Positions 1 through 13,140 of a DNA stretch of 64,000 nt are shown one piece after another. Where the stretch lies: positions 9,350,001 through 9,414,000 of the forward strand of contig NC_063259.1 in the NCBI RefSeq assembly GCF_019578655.1, read 5' to 3'. The notes under the pieces are model-generated. The model was not told the DNA's origin and did not search any database. It saw only the letters and a program-made list of their open reading frames with translations. How positions within the stretch are numbered: the first letter of the stretch is position 1; each line of letters begins with the position of its first letter. This stretch comes from Ricinus communis (lineage: Eukaryota > Streptophyta > Magnoliopsida > Malpighiales > Euphorbiaceae). A program made the translations under genes and the position numbers.

Positions 1-2061
1 TTTTGTGGTTGTTTTCTGATGTTGAAAGATATATCACTTTTCGGTTATTTTCATAATATTGACAAATATACCTCTCTTACGGGGTTGTTTTCACATATTA
101 AACAATATACCACTTTTCTAGGGTTGTTTTCTCATGTTAAAAGATATACCCCTTTTACGGGGTTGTTTTCTCATATTGTCAAATATACCACTTTTTTGGG
201 GTTGTTTTCTCATGATGAAAGATATACCCTCTTGATGTTGTTGTTTTGTAATATTGACAACATACCGTTTACGCCTGTTTTCTAATTTTGACAAATATAC
301 CACTGCTACGGGATTGTTTTCTTGTATTTAAAATATACCACCTTTTTAGGATTGTTTTCTCATGATGAAAGATATACCCCTCTTACAGTGTTGTTTTGTA
401 ATATTGACAAATATACCGCTCTTACGGGGTTGTTTTCTAATTTTGACAAATATACCACTGCGACGGGATTGTTTTCTCGTATTAAAAATATACCACTGCT
501 ACGGGGTTGTCTTCTAATATTGACAAATATACATCTCTTACGGGGTTGTTTTTTCTTATTGACAAATATACCATTTTTTTTGGGGTTGTTTTCTCATGTT
601 GAAAGATATACCCTTTTTATGGGATTGTTTTCTAATATTTATAAATGTACCCGTCTTACGGGATTGTTTTCTCGCATTAAAAAATAAACCACTTTATTGG
701 GGTTGTTTTCTCATGTTGAAAGATATATCCCTCTTAAGGGGTTGTTTCATCATTGACAAAATATCTCTTCCACGGTTATTTTCCATATTGTAACATAACC
801 CATTTTGTGTTGTTTCCATGCTGAAAGATATCGCCCACGGTTTCCACAAACACATCTCACCTGGTTTTCAACATTGATAACACCCCTTCTGACGGGTTGT
901 TTTCATATTAAACAATATACCACCTTTCTAGGTTGTTTTCCCCATGTTGAGATATATCCTCCTTATGGGGTTGTTCTAATATTGACAATATACCCCTTTC
1001 ACGGGTTGTTTTTCATATTGACAAATATACCACTTTTTGGGGTTGCTTTCATTATTCATACATACCCTCCACGTAGTAGTCATTCAATATTGACAAATAT
1101 AGCCCTCGGGTTGTTCTTCATATTGACAAATAGATACCATTTTCGCTGTTTTCACATGTTGAAGCTAACTGGTTGTTTCTATCATTGACAATATACTCTT
1201 CTACGGGTTGTTTTCTCATATTAAACCATATACCACTTTTTTAGGGTTGTTATCTCTTGTTGAAAGATATATCCCTCTTTCGAGGTTGTTTTCTAATATT
1301 GACAAATATACCCTTCTTACGGGGTTGTTTTCTCATATTGAAAAATATACCCCTCTTACGAGGTTGTTTTCACATATTGACATATATACCACTTTTTTGG
1401 GGTTGTTTTCTCATGTTGAAAGATTTACCCCTTTTACGGGGTTGTTTTCTAATAATTACAAATATAACCCTCTTACGGTGTTGTTTTCTCTTGTTGACTA
1501 ATATACCACTTTTTTGGAATTGCTTTCTCATGTTGAAACATATACCCCTCTTACGGGGTGGTTTTATGATATTGACAAATACACCACTTTTTTGGGGTTG
1601 TTTTCTCATGTTGAAAGATATACCCCTCTTACGGGGTTGTTTTCTAATATTCGCAAGTATACCCCTCTTACCGGGTTGTAATCTAATATTGACCAATATA
1701 GCACTCTTACGGAGTTGTCTTCACACACTAAAATATAAACCACATTTTTGGGGTTGTTTTCTCATGTTGAAAGATATATCCCTCTTACGTGGTTGTTTTC
1801 TAATATTGACAAATATGCCCCTCTTATAGTGTTGTTTTCTCATATTAAACCATACACCACTTTTTTGGGGTTGTTCTCTCATGTTGAAAGATATACCCCT
1901 CTTACGGGGTTGTTTTCTAATATTGACAATTATACCTTTCTTACGGAGTTGTTTTCTCATATTAACAAATATATCACTTTTTTGGTGTTGTTTTCTCATT
2001 TTGAAAGATATACCCCTCTTACGGGTTTGTTTTCTAATATTAACAAACATACCCCTCTTAC
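1..2061 (+). repeat. 39-bp minisatellite array 1 (continues beyond window start)
   Basis: About 53 tandem monomers of 39 bp. On this strand each has a core GGGGTTGTTTTC, a variable middle, and an end like TATACCCCTCTTAC. Three monomer types recur in order: one with CATGTTGAAAGAT, one with AATATTGACAAAT, and one with CATATTGACAAAT ending in CACTTTTTTGG. Together they make a trimer of about 117 bp. The array is already running at base 1. It stops at about 2061, where gypsy integrase coding sequence starts. A stretch at about 735-1215 is much more irregular, with many small deletions. No protein function is inferred. Confidence 0.95.
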
Positions 2062-2657
2062 GACATGTTGAGTTTGCATACAATAGGAGTATTCATGGTA
2101 CAACAAATTGTTCACCTTTTGAGATTGTATATGGGTTCAATCCATTAACTCCTATGGATTTACTGCCATTACCCATTGATAAGGCTAATTTTGAAGGCAA
2201 GCAAAAAGCTAAATTTGTTAAAAGCTTACATGAGAAGGTGCATGCTCAAATAGAGAAAAGAAATCAACAATATCAAAAGCAACACAACAAAGGGAGAAAG
2301 AAAGTTTTATTTGAGTCGAGTGACTGGGTTTGGGTACATTTGAGAAAGGAAAGATTTCTAAGCCAAAGGAAGTCTAGATTAATGCCAAGAGGGGATGGGC
2401 CATTCCATGTCCTTGAAAGAATTAATGACAATACCTACAAGATAGATTTTCCAAATGAGTATGGCAATGTGAGTGCTTCTTTTAATGTTGCTGATCTTTC
2501 TTTATTTGATGTAGGTGATGAAGTTGACAATGAGGCTAATTCGAGGATGAATCCTTACGAGGAGAGAGGGAATGATGCAATAAAGACAAGAATTACAAAT
2601 GATCCTTTAAGCTTTCAAGGAGGTCAAATGACAACATCCAAGTCCAAAAGGATGTAA
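2062..2657 (+). pseudogene. Ty3/gypsy integrase C-terminal fragment
   Basis: This is the last part of a gypsy polyprotein of about 198 codons. It begins abruptly at the end of satellite array 1 with residues HVEFAYNRSIHGTT, followed by SPFEIVYGFNPLTP. These are typical of the end of the gypsy integrase catalytic core (the A-N-x-S and SPFE-V-G region). A lysine-rich stretch and the motif GPFHVLERINDNTYKID follow, typical of the integrase C-terminal beta-barrel. The frame is open to the stop at 2655-2657. The protease, RT, RNase H and the integrase catalytic D,D,E residues are missing, so it cannot work alone. By chance the satellite stays open in the same frame upstream, giving a chimeric frame from 1881. 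Family assignment is firm; lineage within Ty3 is not. Confidence 0.88.
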
Positions 2658-2857
2658 GAAGCTTTCTTGGGCTTAATTAAAGACATTTGGAGTGTTCAAA
2701 CACAACAAGGCTCAGCCCAAGATTTAGGATTACAAAAAGGATCCAAAATCATCAATTTAGTGCAATAAGTTTGGGCTGAACTCATAGGTCCAATGAAATT
2801 CATTTGAAGCCTTTTTATTTTCATTTTTATTAGGTTTTTCTTAAGTTATGGTGTGAT

Positions 2858-2970
2858 TAGTTGTCATTTAGAGTTACAAAATGGATGCACATAATTAGTC
2901 ATAATTTGGAGTTACAAAATGGAAGAACATAATTAGTTGTCATTTGGGAGTTACAAAATGAGTGACATCA
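2858..2970 (+). repeat. Three 38-bp direct repeats in the gypsy 3' region
   Basis: Units start at 2858, 2896 and 2934 with exact 38-bp spacing. Each begins TAGT and contains AGTTACAAAATG. The third is shortened or diverged at its end. The sequence is unrelated to the 39-bp satellite despite the similar length. Confidence 0.85.
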
Positions 2971-3071
2971 ATGTAAAAACAGCCACTTTTAATAAGTTTT
3001 AAGGGGAATTAAAGGAAAAAACATGGGGAAGCTCTAAAGACATCCATTTAGGTTTCTTTGTCTTGTTTTCG

Positions 3072-3080
3072 CTATAAATA
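3072..3080 (+). promoter_or_regulatory. Putative LTR TATA box
   Basis: CTATAAATA lies in the non-coding end of the gypsy fragment, where an LTR promoter is expected. It is supported only by the motif and its location. Confidence 0.35.
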
Positions 3081-6000
3081 TCAAAGCCAAATTCATTTGT
3101 AAATATAGAATTGAAGAATGATAATATATATTTGCTCTTTGAGAGTGTTTTCTTGCATTCCATATGTATCATAACTCATTAGTTATTGGGGTATATGGTT
3201 GCTAAGATGATGATTTCCTATCAGGTATCTTTGTCAATATTAGAAAACAACCCCGGAAGAGGGGTATATTTGTGAATATTAGAAAACAACCCCGTAAGAG
3301 GTGTTTATATTTATCAATATAAGAAAACAACCCCGTAAGAGGGCTATATTTGTCAATATCAGAAAACAACCCCGTAAGAGGGTATATTTGTCAATGTTAG
3401 AAAACAACCCCGTAAGAGGGGTATATCTTTCAAAATGAGAAAACAAGACCAAAAAATTGGTATATTTGTCAATATGAGAAAACAACCACGTAAGAGGGTT
3501 ATATTTATCAATATTAGAAAACACCCCCGTAAGAGAGGTATATTTGTCAATATTAGAAAACAACCCCGTAAGAGCGGTATATCTTTCAACATGAGAAAAC
3601 AACCCCAAAAAAGTGGTGTATTTTTTAATATGAGAAAACAACCCCGTAAGAGGGGTATATTTGTCAATATTAGAATACAACCCCGTAACAGAGTTATGTC
3701 TTTCAAAATAAGAAAACAACCCTAAAAAAGTGGTATATTTGTCAATATGAGAAAAACAACCCCGTAAGAGGTGTATATTTGTCAATATCAGAAAACAACC
3801 CCATAAGAGGGGTATATCTTTCAACATGAGAAAACAACCCAAAAAAATGGTATATTTTTTAATACGAGAAAACAACCCCGTAAGAGGTATATCTTTCAAA
3901 ACTGAAAAACAACCCCAAAAAAGTGGTATATTTATCAACATGAGAAAACAACCACGTAAGAGGGGTATATTTATCAATATTAGAAAACATCCCCGTAAGA
4001 GGGGTATATCTTTCAACAGGAGAAATCAACCCCAAAAAAGTAGTATATTTATTAATACGAGAAAACAACACCATAAGAGGGGTATATTTATTAATATTAG
4101 AAAACAACCCCGTAACAGAGATATATCTTTCGAAATTAAAACAACCCAAAAAAATAGTATATTTATCAATATGAGAAAACAACCACATAAGAGGGTAATA
4201 TTTATCTATATTTGAAAATAACCCCGTAAGAGAGGTATATTTGTTAATATTAGAAGACAACCCCGTAAGAGGGGTATATGTTTCAACATGAGAAAATAAC
4301 CCCAAAAAGTAGTATATTTTTTAATACGACAAAACAACCCCGTAAGAGGGGTATATTTGTCAATATTAGAAAACAACCCCGTAAGAGAGTTATATCTTTC
4401 AAAATAAGAAAACAACCCCAAAGAAGTGGTATATTTGTCAATATGAGAAAAACAAGCCCGTAAGAGGGGTATATTTATCAAGATTTGAAAACAACCCCAT
4501 AAGAGGGGTATATCTTTCAACATGAGAAAACAACCGAAAAAAGGGTATATTTTTTAATACGAGAAACCAACCCCGTAAGAGCGGTACATTTGTCAATATT
4601 AGAAAACAACCCCGTAAGAGAGTTATATCTTTCAAAATGTGAAAACAACCCCGTAAGAGCGGTATATTTATCAATATGAGAAAACAACCCGGTAAGAGGG
4701 GTATATTTGTCAATATTAGAGAACAACCAAGTAAGAGGGGAATATTTGTAAATATTAGAAAACAACCCCGAAAGATGGGTATATTTATCAATATTAGAAA
4801 ATAACCCCGTAAGAGAGGTATATTTGTCAATGTTATAAAGCAACCCCGTAAGAGGGGTATATCTTTCAACACGAGAAAACAACCTCAAAAAAGTGGTATA
4901 TTTTTTAGTAGCAGAAAACAACCCCTTAAGAGGGGTATATTTGTCAATATTAGAAAACAACCTCGTAAGATGGTTATATCTTTCAAAATGAGAAAACAAC
5001 TCCAAAAATACGGTATATTTGTTAATATGAGAAAACAACCCCGTAAGAGCGGTATATTTGTCAATATGAGAAAACAACCCCGTAAGAGCGGTATATTTGT
5101 CAATATGAGAAAACAACCTCATAAGAGGGGTATATTTGTGAATATTAAAAAACTACCCCGTAAGAGGGGTATATTTGTCAAATTAAAAAACAACGCCGTA
5201 AGAGAGGTCTCTCTTTCAAAATGAGAGAACAACCCCAAAAAAGTGGTATATTTATCAATATGAGAAAACAACCCCCTAAGAGGTGTATATTTGTCAATAT
5301 CAGAAAATAACCCCGTAAGCCGGGTATATATATCAATATTAAAATACAATCCTGTAAGAAAGGTATATCTTCCAAAATGAGAAAACAACCCCAAAAAAGT
5401 GGTATATTTGTCAATATGAGAAAACAACCACGTAAGAGGGGCATATTTATCAATATTAGAAAACATCCCCGTAAGAGGGATATATCTTTCAACATCGAAA
5501 ACAACCCTAAAAAAGTGGTATATTTTTTAATAGGAGAAAACAACCCCATAAGAGGGGTATATTTGTCAATATTAGAAAACAACCCGTAAGAGGGCATATT
5601 TGTCAATATGAGAAAAGGAACCCGTAAGAGGGGTATATCTTTCAAACTGAGAAAAGAAGCCCAAAAAGTGGTGTATTTGTCAATATGAGAAAACAACCAC
5701 GAAAGAGGGTTATATTTATCAATATTAGAAAGCAACCACATAAGAGGGGTACATTTACCAATATTAGAAAACAACCCCGTAAGAGGGGTATATCTTTCAA
5801 CATGAGAAAACAACCCCAAAAAGTGGTATATTTTTTAATACGAGAAAACAATCCCGTAAGAGGGGTATATTTGTTAATATTAGAAAACAACCCCGTAAGA
5901 GGGGTATATGTTTCAACATGAGAAAAAAAGTAACCCGTAAGAAGGGTGTATCTTTCAAATTGAGAAAACAACCCCAAAAAAAAACCACGTAAGATGGGAA

Positions 6001-7419
6001 TATCTTTCAACATGAGAAAACAATCCCAAAAAAAGTGGTATATTTTTTAATACGAGAAAACAACCCTATAATAGGGGTATATTTGTCAATATTAGAAAAT
6101 AACCCCGTAAGAGGGTATATTTGCCAATGTTAGAAAACAACCCCTATGAGGGGTATATCTTTCAAAATGAGAAAACAAGTCCAAAAAATTGGTATATTTG
6201 TCAATATAAGAACACAACCACGTAAGAGGGTTATATTTATCAATATTAGAAAACACCCTCGTAAGAGAGGTATATTTGTCAATATTAGAAAACAAGCTCG
6301 AAAGAGGGGTATATCTTTCAACATGAGAAACAACCCCAAAAAAGTGGTATATTTGTCAATATGAGAAAACAACCCCGTAAGAGGGGTATATTTGTCAATA
6401 TCAGAAAATAACCCCGTAAGAGGGGTATATTAATCAATATTAAAAAAAAAAACCCGTAAGAAAGGTATATCTTTCAAAATAAGAAAACAACCCCAAAAAA
6501 GTGGTGTATTTGTCAACATGAGAAAACAAGCACGTAAGAGGGGTATATTTATCAATATTAGAAAACATCCCCCGTAAGAGGGCTATATCTTTCAACAGGA
6601 GAAAACAACCCCAAAAAGTGGTATATTTATTAATACGAGAAAACAACACCATAAGAGGGGTATATTTGTTAATATTAGGAAACAACCCTGTAAGACAGGT
6701 ATATCTTTCAAAATGAACAACAACCCCAAAAAAATAGTATATTTTTTCATATGAGAAAACAACCACGAAAGAGGGTTATATTTATCTATATTTGAAAACA
6801 ACCTCGTGAGAGTGGTATATTTTTCAACATGAGAAAACAACCCCAAAAAAGTGGTATAGTTTTTAATACGAGAAAACAACCCCGTAAGAGAGTTAAATCT
6901 TTGAAAATAAGAAAACAAACCCAAAGAAGTGGTATATTTGTCTACATGAGAAAAACAAGACCGTAAGAGGGGTATATTTATCAATATTAGGAAACAACCC
7001 CATAAGAGGGGTATATCTTTCAACATGAGAAAACAATCGAAAAAAAAGTTGTATATTTTTTAATACGAGAAAAAAAGCCCATAAGAGGGGTAAATTTGTC
7101 AATATTAGAAAATAACCCCGTAAGAGGGTATATTTGCCACTGTTAGAAAACAACCCCGTAAGAGGGGTATATCTTTCAAAATGAGAGGAAATGTCAAAAA
7201 AAGTGGTATATTTGTCAATATGAAAAAACAACCACGTAAGAGAGTTATATTTATCAATATTAGAAAACACCCCTGTAAGAGAGTTATATTGGTCAATATT
7301 AGAAAACAATCCCGTAAGAGGGGTATATCTTTCAATACGAGAAAATAACCCCAAAAAAGTGGTATATTTTTTAATACGAGAAACCAACCCCGTAAGAGGG
7401 GTATATTTATCAATATTAG

Positions 7420-8150
7420 ATTACAACCCGTAAGAGAGTTATATCTTTCAAAATGTGAAAAGAGCACTGTAAGAGCGGTATATTTGTCAATATGAGAAAA
7501 CAACCCGGTAAGAGGGGTATATTTGTTAATATTAGAAAAGAACCCTGTAAGGGGGGTATATTTGTGAATATTAGAAAACAACCCCGTAATAGGGAAATAT
7601 TTGTCAATATTAGAAAACAACCCCGTAAGTGAGGTATATCTTTCAAAATGAGAAAACAACCACGTAAGAGGGTTATATTTATCAATATTAGAAAACACCC
7701 CCGTAAGAGAGGTATATTTGTCAATATTAGAAAGCAACCTTGTAAGAGGGGTGTATATTTCAACATGAGAAAAAACCCAAGAAAGTTGTATATTTTTTAA
7801 TACAAGAAAACAATCCTGTAAAAGAGGTAAATTTGTCAATATTAGAAAACAACCCCGTAAGAGGGTATATTTGCCACTGTTAGAAAACAACCCCGTAAGA
7901 GGGGTATATCTTTCAAAATGAGAGAACAAGTCCAAAAAAATGGTATATTTGTCAATATGAAAAAACAACCACGTAAGAGGGTTATATTTATCATTATTAG
8001 AAAACACCCCTGTAAGAGAGTTATATTGGTCAATATTAGAAAACAACCCTGTAAGAGGGGTATATCTTTCAAAATGAGAAAACAACCCTAAGAAAGTGGT
8101 ATATTTGTTAATATGAGAAAACAACCCCGTAAGAGCGGTATATTTGTCAA
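7420..8150 (-). repeat. Segmental duplication in array 2, copy 1 (offset 1,128 bp)
   Basis: The block shares non-consensus marks with 8548-9278 at a constant offset. For example GAAAAGAACCCTGTA is at 7535 and 8663, and TATTGGTCAATATTAG is in both at the same offset (TTGGT at 8026 and 9154). Shared private variants show duplication of a multi-monomer block rather than chance similarity of monomers. Confidence 0.8.
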
Positions 8151-8547
8151 TATGAGAAAACAACCCCGTAAGAGGGGTATATTTGTGAATATTGGAAAAC
8201 TACCCCGTAAGAGGGGTATATTTGTCAATATTAGAAAACAACACCGTAAGAGAGGTATATCTTTCAAAATGAGAGAACAACCCCAAAAAAGTGGTATATT
8301 TATCAATATGAGAAAACAACACCGTAAGAGATGTATATTTGTCAATATCAGAAAACAACCCCGTAAGAGGGGCATATCTTTCAACATGAGATAAAAACCC
8401 CAAAAAAGTGATATATTTGTCAATATTAGAAAACAACCCCGTAAGAAGGGTATGTATGTCAATATTAGAGAGTAACCCAAAAAGAGGGGTATATCTTTCA
8501 ACATAAGAAAACAACCCCAAAAAAGTGGTATATTTTTTTAATACGAG

Positions 8548-9278
8548 AAACCAACCCCGTCAGAGGGGTATATTTGTCAATATTAGATAACAACCCGTAA
8601 GAGCGGTATATTTGTCAATATGAGAAAACAACCCGGTAAGGGGGGTATATTTGTTAATATTAGAAAAGAACCCTGTAGGGGGGGTATATTTGTGAATATT
8701 AGAAAATAACCCCGTAATAGGGAAATATTTGTCAATATTAGCAAACAACCCCGTAAGAGAGGTATATCTTTCAAAATGAGAAAACAACCACGTAAGAGGG
8801 TTATATTTATCAATATTAGAAAACACCCACGTAAGAGAGGTATATTTGTCAATATTAGAAAGCAACCTCGTAAGAGGGGTGTATATTTCAACGTGAGAAA
8901 AAACCCAAGAAAGTTGTATATTTTTTAATACGAGAAAACAATCCTGTAAGAGAGGTAAATTTGTCAATATTAGAAAACAACCCCGTAAGAGGGTATATTT
9001 GCCACTGTTAGAAAACAACCTCGTAAGAGGGGTATATCTTTCAAAATGAGAGAAAAAGTCCAAAAAAATGGTATATTTGTCAATATGAAAAAATAACCAC
9101 GTAAGAGGGTTATATTTATCATTATTAGAAAACACCCCTGTAAGAGAGTTATATTGGTCAATATTAGAAAACAACCCCGTAAGAGGGGTATATCTTTCGA
9201 AATGAGAAAACAACCCTAAGAAAGTGGTATATTTGTTAATATGAGAAAACAACCCCGTAAGAGCGGTATATTTATCAA
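8548..9278 (-). repeat. Segmental duplication in array 2, copy 2 (offset 1,128 bp)
   Basis: Partner of 7420-8150. Both carry the same rare variants, including an odd stretch TTTGCCACTGTTAGAAAAC (near 7870 and 8998) and the GTAAGAGAGTTATATTGG monomer. Confidence 0.8.
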
Positions 9279-9529
9279 TATTAGAAAATAACCCCGTAAG
9301 ATGGGTATTTCTTTCAACATGGGAAAACAACCCCAAAAAAGTGGTATATTTGTCAATATGAGAAAACAACCCCGTAAGAAGGGTATATTTGTCAAAATTA
9401 GAAAACAACACCGTGGTAGGGGTATATCTTTCAACATGAGAAAACAACCCCAAAAAAGTGCTATATTTGTCAATATGAGAAAACAACCCCGTAAGAGGGG
9501 TATATCTTTCAACATGAGAAAACAACCCC

Positions 9530-10760
9530 AAAAAGTGGTATAGTTGTCAATATGAGAAAACAACCCCGTAAGAGAGTTATATTTATCAATAATAGAAAAC
9601 AACCCCGAAGAGGGTTATATCTTTCAACATGAGAAAACAACCCCAAAAAGTTGGTATAGTTGTCAATATGAGAAAACAACCCCGTAAGAGAGTTGTATTT
9701 ATCAATAATAGAAAAGAACCCCAAAAAAGTGGTATATTTGTCAACATTACAAAACGACCCCGTAAGAGGGATATATTTGTCAATATTAAGAAATAACACC
9801 GTAGAAGTTGTATATCTTTCAATATGAGAAAACAACCCCAAAAAAGTGGTATATTTGTCATTATAAGAAAACAACCCGTAAGAGGGGTTTATTTGTTAAT
9901 ATTAGAAAACAGCCCCATAAAAGAGGTATATCTTTCAACATGAGAAAACAACCCCAAAATAGTGGTATAGTTGTCAATGTGAGAAAAAAACCTCGTAAGA
10001 GAGTTATATTTATTAGTAATAGAAAACAACCCCGGAAGAGGGGTATATCTTTCAACATTGAGAAAACAATCCTAAAAAAGTGGTATATTTGTCAACATTA
10101 GAAAATGACCCCGTAAGAGGGGTATATTTGTCAATATTAGAAAACAACACCGTAAAAGGGATATATATTTCAACATATGAGAAAACAATCCCAAAATAGT
10201 TGTATATTTGTTAATATGAGAAAACAACCCCGAAAAATGTGTATATTTGTCAATATTAGAAAACAATCCTGTAAGAAGGGTATATCTTTCAACATGAGAA
10301 AACAACCCCAAAAAATTGGTATATTTGCCAATATGAAAAAACAACCCCGTAAGAGGGGTATATTTGTCAATATTATAAAACACCCGGTAAGATGGGTATA
10401 TTTGTCAATATTAGAAAACAAGCGCGTAAGAGGGGTATATCTTTCAACATGAGAAAACAACCCCAAAATAGTGGTATATTTGTTAATATGAAAAACAACC
10501 CCGTCAGAGGGGAATATTTGTCAATATTAGAAAACAAACCCGGAAGAGGAGTATATCTTTCAACATGAGAAAACAACCCCAAAACAGTGGTGTATTTGTC
10601 AATATTAGAAAACAATCCCATAAGAGGGGTTTTTCTTTCAACATGAGAAAAAATAACCCCAAAATAGGGGTATATTTGTCAATATTAGAAAACCACCCCT
10701 TAAGAGGGGTATATCTTTCAACATAAGAAAACAACCCCGAAAAAGTGGTATATTTGTCAA
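9530..10760 (-). repeat. Segmental duplication in array 2, copy 1 (offset 1,565 bp)
   Basis: Private variants such as CATTACAAAACGACCCC (AAAACGA at 9751 and 11316) and GTCAGAGGGGAATATTTG (10503 and 12068) recur at a constant offset of 1,565 bp, which is about 40 monomers plus 5 bp. Confidence 0.85.
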
Positions 10761-11092
10761 TGTGAGAAAACAACCCCATAAAAGGGGTATATTTATCCAT
10801 ATTAGAAGACAACCCCGTAAGAGGGGTATATCTTTCAACATGAGAAAATAATCCCAAAAAAATTGGTTTATTTGTTAACATGAGAAAACCACCCCGTAAG
10901 AGGGGTATATTTGTCAATGTTAGAAATCAACCCCGTAAAAGGGATATATATTTCAACATATGAGAAAACAACCCCAAAAAAGTGGTACATTTGTCAATAT
11001 AAGAAAACAACCCCGTAAGAGGGGTTTATTTGTCAATATTAGAAAATAACCCCATAAAAGGGGTATATCTTTCAACATGAGAAAACAACCCC

Positions 11093-12325
11093 AAAAAAGT
11101 TGTATAGTTGTCAATATGAAAGAACAACCAAGTAAGAGAGTTATATTTATCAATAATAGAAAACTACCCCGGAAGAGGGGTATATCTTTCAACATGAGAA
11201 AACAACCCCAAAAAGTTGGTATAGCTGTCAATATGAGAAAACAACCCCGTAAGAGAGTTATATTTATCAATAATAGAAAACAACCCCAAAAAAGTGGTAT
11301 ATTTGTCAACATTACAAAACGACCCCGTAAGAGGGATATATTTGTTAATATTAGGAAATAACACCGTAGAAGTTGTATATCTTTCAATATGAGAAAACAA
11401 CCCCAAAAAAGTGGTATATTTGTCAATATAAGAAAACAACCCGTAAGAGGGGTTTATTTGTCAATATTAGAAAACAGCCCCATAAAAGAGGTATATCTTT
11501 CAACATGAGAAAACAACCCCAAAATAGTGGTATAGTTGTCAATGTGAGAAAATAACCTCGTAAGAGAGTTATATTTATCAGTAATAGAAAACAATCCCGG
11601 AAGAAGGGTATATCTTTCAACATTGAGAAAACAATCCTAAAAAAGTGGTATATTTGTCAACATTAGAAAATGACCCCGTAAGAGGGGTATATTTGTCAAT
11701 ATTAGAAAGCAACACCGTAAAAGGGATATATATTTCAACATATGAGAAAACAATCCCAAAATAGTTGTATATTTGTTAATATGAGAAAACAACCCCGAAA
11801 AATGTTTATATTTGTCAATATTAGAAAACAATCCTGTAAGAAGGGTATATCTTTCAACATGAGAAAACAACCCTAAAAAATTGGTATATTTGCCAATATG
11901 AAAAAACAACCCCGTAAGAGGGGTATATTTGTCAATATTATAAAACACCCAGTAAGAGGGGTATATTTGTCAATATTAGAAAACAAGCGCGTAAGAGGGG
12001 TAAATCTTTCAACATGAGAAAACAACTCCAAAATAGTGGTATATTTGTCAATATGAAAAACAACCCCGTCAGAGGGGAATATTTGTCAATATTAGAAAAC
12101 AAACCCGGAAGAGGAGTATATCTTTCAACATGAGAAAACAACCCCAAAACAGTGTTGTATTTGTCAATATTAGAAAACAATCCCATAAGAGGGGTTTTTC
12201 TTTCAACATGAGAAAAAATAACCCCAAAATAGGGGTATATTTGTCAATATTAGAAAACTACCCCTTAAGAGGGGTATATCTTTCAACATGAGAAAACAAC
12301 CCCGAAAAAGTGGTATATTTGTCAA
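11093..12325 (-). repeat. Segmental duplication in array 2, copy 2 (offset 1,565 bp)
   Basis: Partner of 9530-10760. It ends near 12325, where similarity switches to a further shorter duplication. The GTCAGAGGGG block at 12068 recurs at 12420, an offset of 352 bp or nine monomers. Confidence 0.85.
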
Positions 12326-12329
12326 TATT

Positions 12330-13140
12330 AGAAAACAAGCGCGTAAGAGGGGTAGATCTTTCAACAGGAGAAAACAACCCCAAAATAGTGGTATATTTGT
12401 CAATATGAAAAACAACCACGTCAGAGGGGAATATTTGTCAATATTAGAAAACAAACCCGGAAGAGGAGTATATCTTTCAACATGAGAAAACAACCCCAAA
12501 ACAGTGGTGTATTTGTCAATATTAGAAAACAATCCCATAAGAGGGGTTTTTCTTTCAACATGAGAAAAAATAACCCCAAAATAGGGGTATATTTGTCAAT
12601 ATTAGAAAACTACCCCTTAAGAGGGGTATATCTTTCAACATGAGAAAACAACCCCGAAAAAGTGGTATATTTGTCAATGTGAGAAAACAACCCCGTAAAA
12701 GGGGTATATTTATCAATATTAGAAAACAACCCCGTAAGAGGGGTATATCTTTCAACATGAGAAAATAATCCCAAAAAAATTAGTTTATTTGTTAACATGA
12801 GAAAACCACCCCGTAAGAGGGGTATATTTATCAATGTTAGCAATCAGCCCCGTAAAAGGGATATATATTTCAACATATGAGAAAACAACCCCAAAAAAGT
12901 GGTACATTTGTCAATATAAGAAAACAACCCCGTAAGAGGGGTTTATTTGTCAATATTAGAAAACAACCCCATAAGAAGGGTATATCTTTCAACATGAGAA
13001 AACAACCCCAAAAAAGTTGTATAGTTGTCAATATGAGAAAACAACCAAGTAAGAGAGTTATATTTATCAATAATAGAAAACTGCCCCGGAAGAGGGGTAT
13101 ATCTTTCAACATGAGAAAACAACCCCAAAAAGTTGGTATA
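12330..13140 (-). repeat. Third reiteration in array 2 (offsets 352 and 1,917 bp)
   Basis: Marks at 12420-12590 repeat those at 12068-12235. Marks from about 12652 to 13140 repeat those from about 10735 to 11225 at an offset of 1,917 bp (1,565 + 352). An example is CAATAATAGAAAAC at 13068 and 11151. The arithmetic suggests stepwise unequal exchange. Confidence 0.75.

Larger units (their letters stand above)
2658..3223 (+). mobile_element. Gypsy 3' noncoding/LTR-like segment
   Basis: This non-coding sequence follows the integrase stop and ends where the inverted satellite starts. It contains CTATAAATA at 3072-3080, a plausible LTR TATA box, and three direct repeats of 38 bp starting at 2858, 2896 and 2934. 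Each of these carries AGTTACAAAATG. By position it should be the 3' untranslated region and start of the 3' LTR, cut off by array 2. I could not fix the LTR start. Confidence 0.55.
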
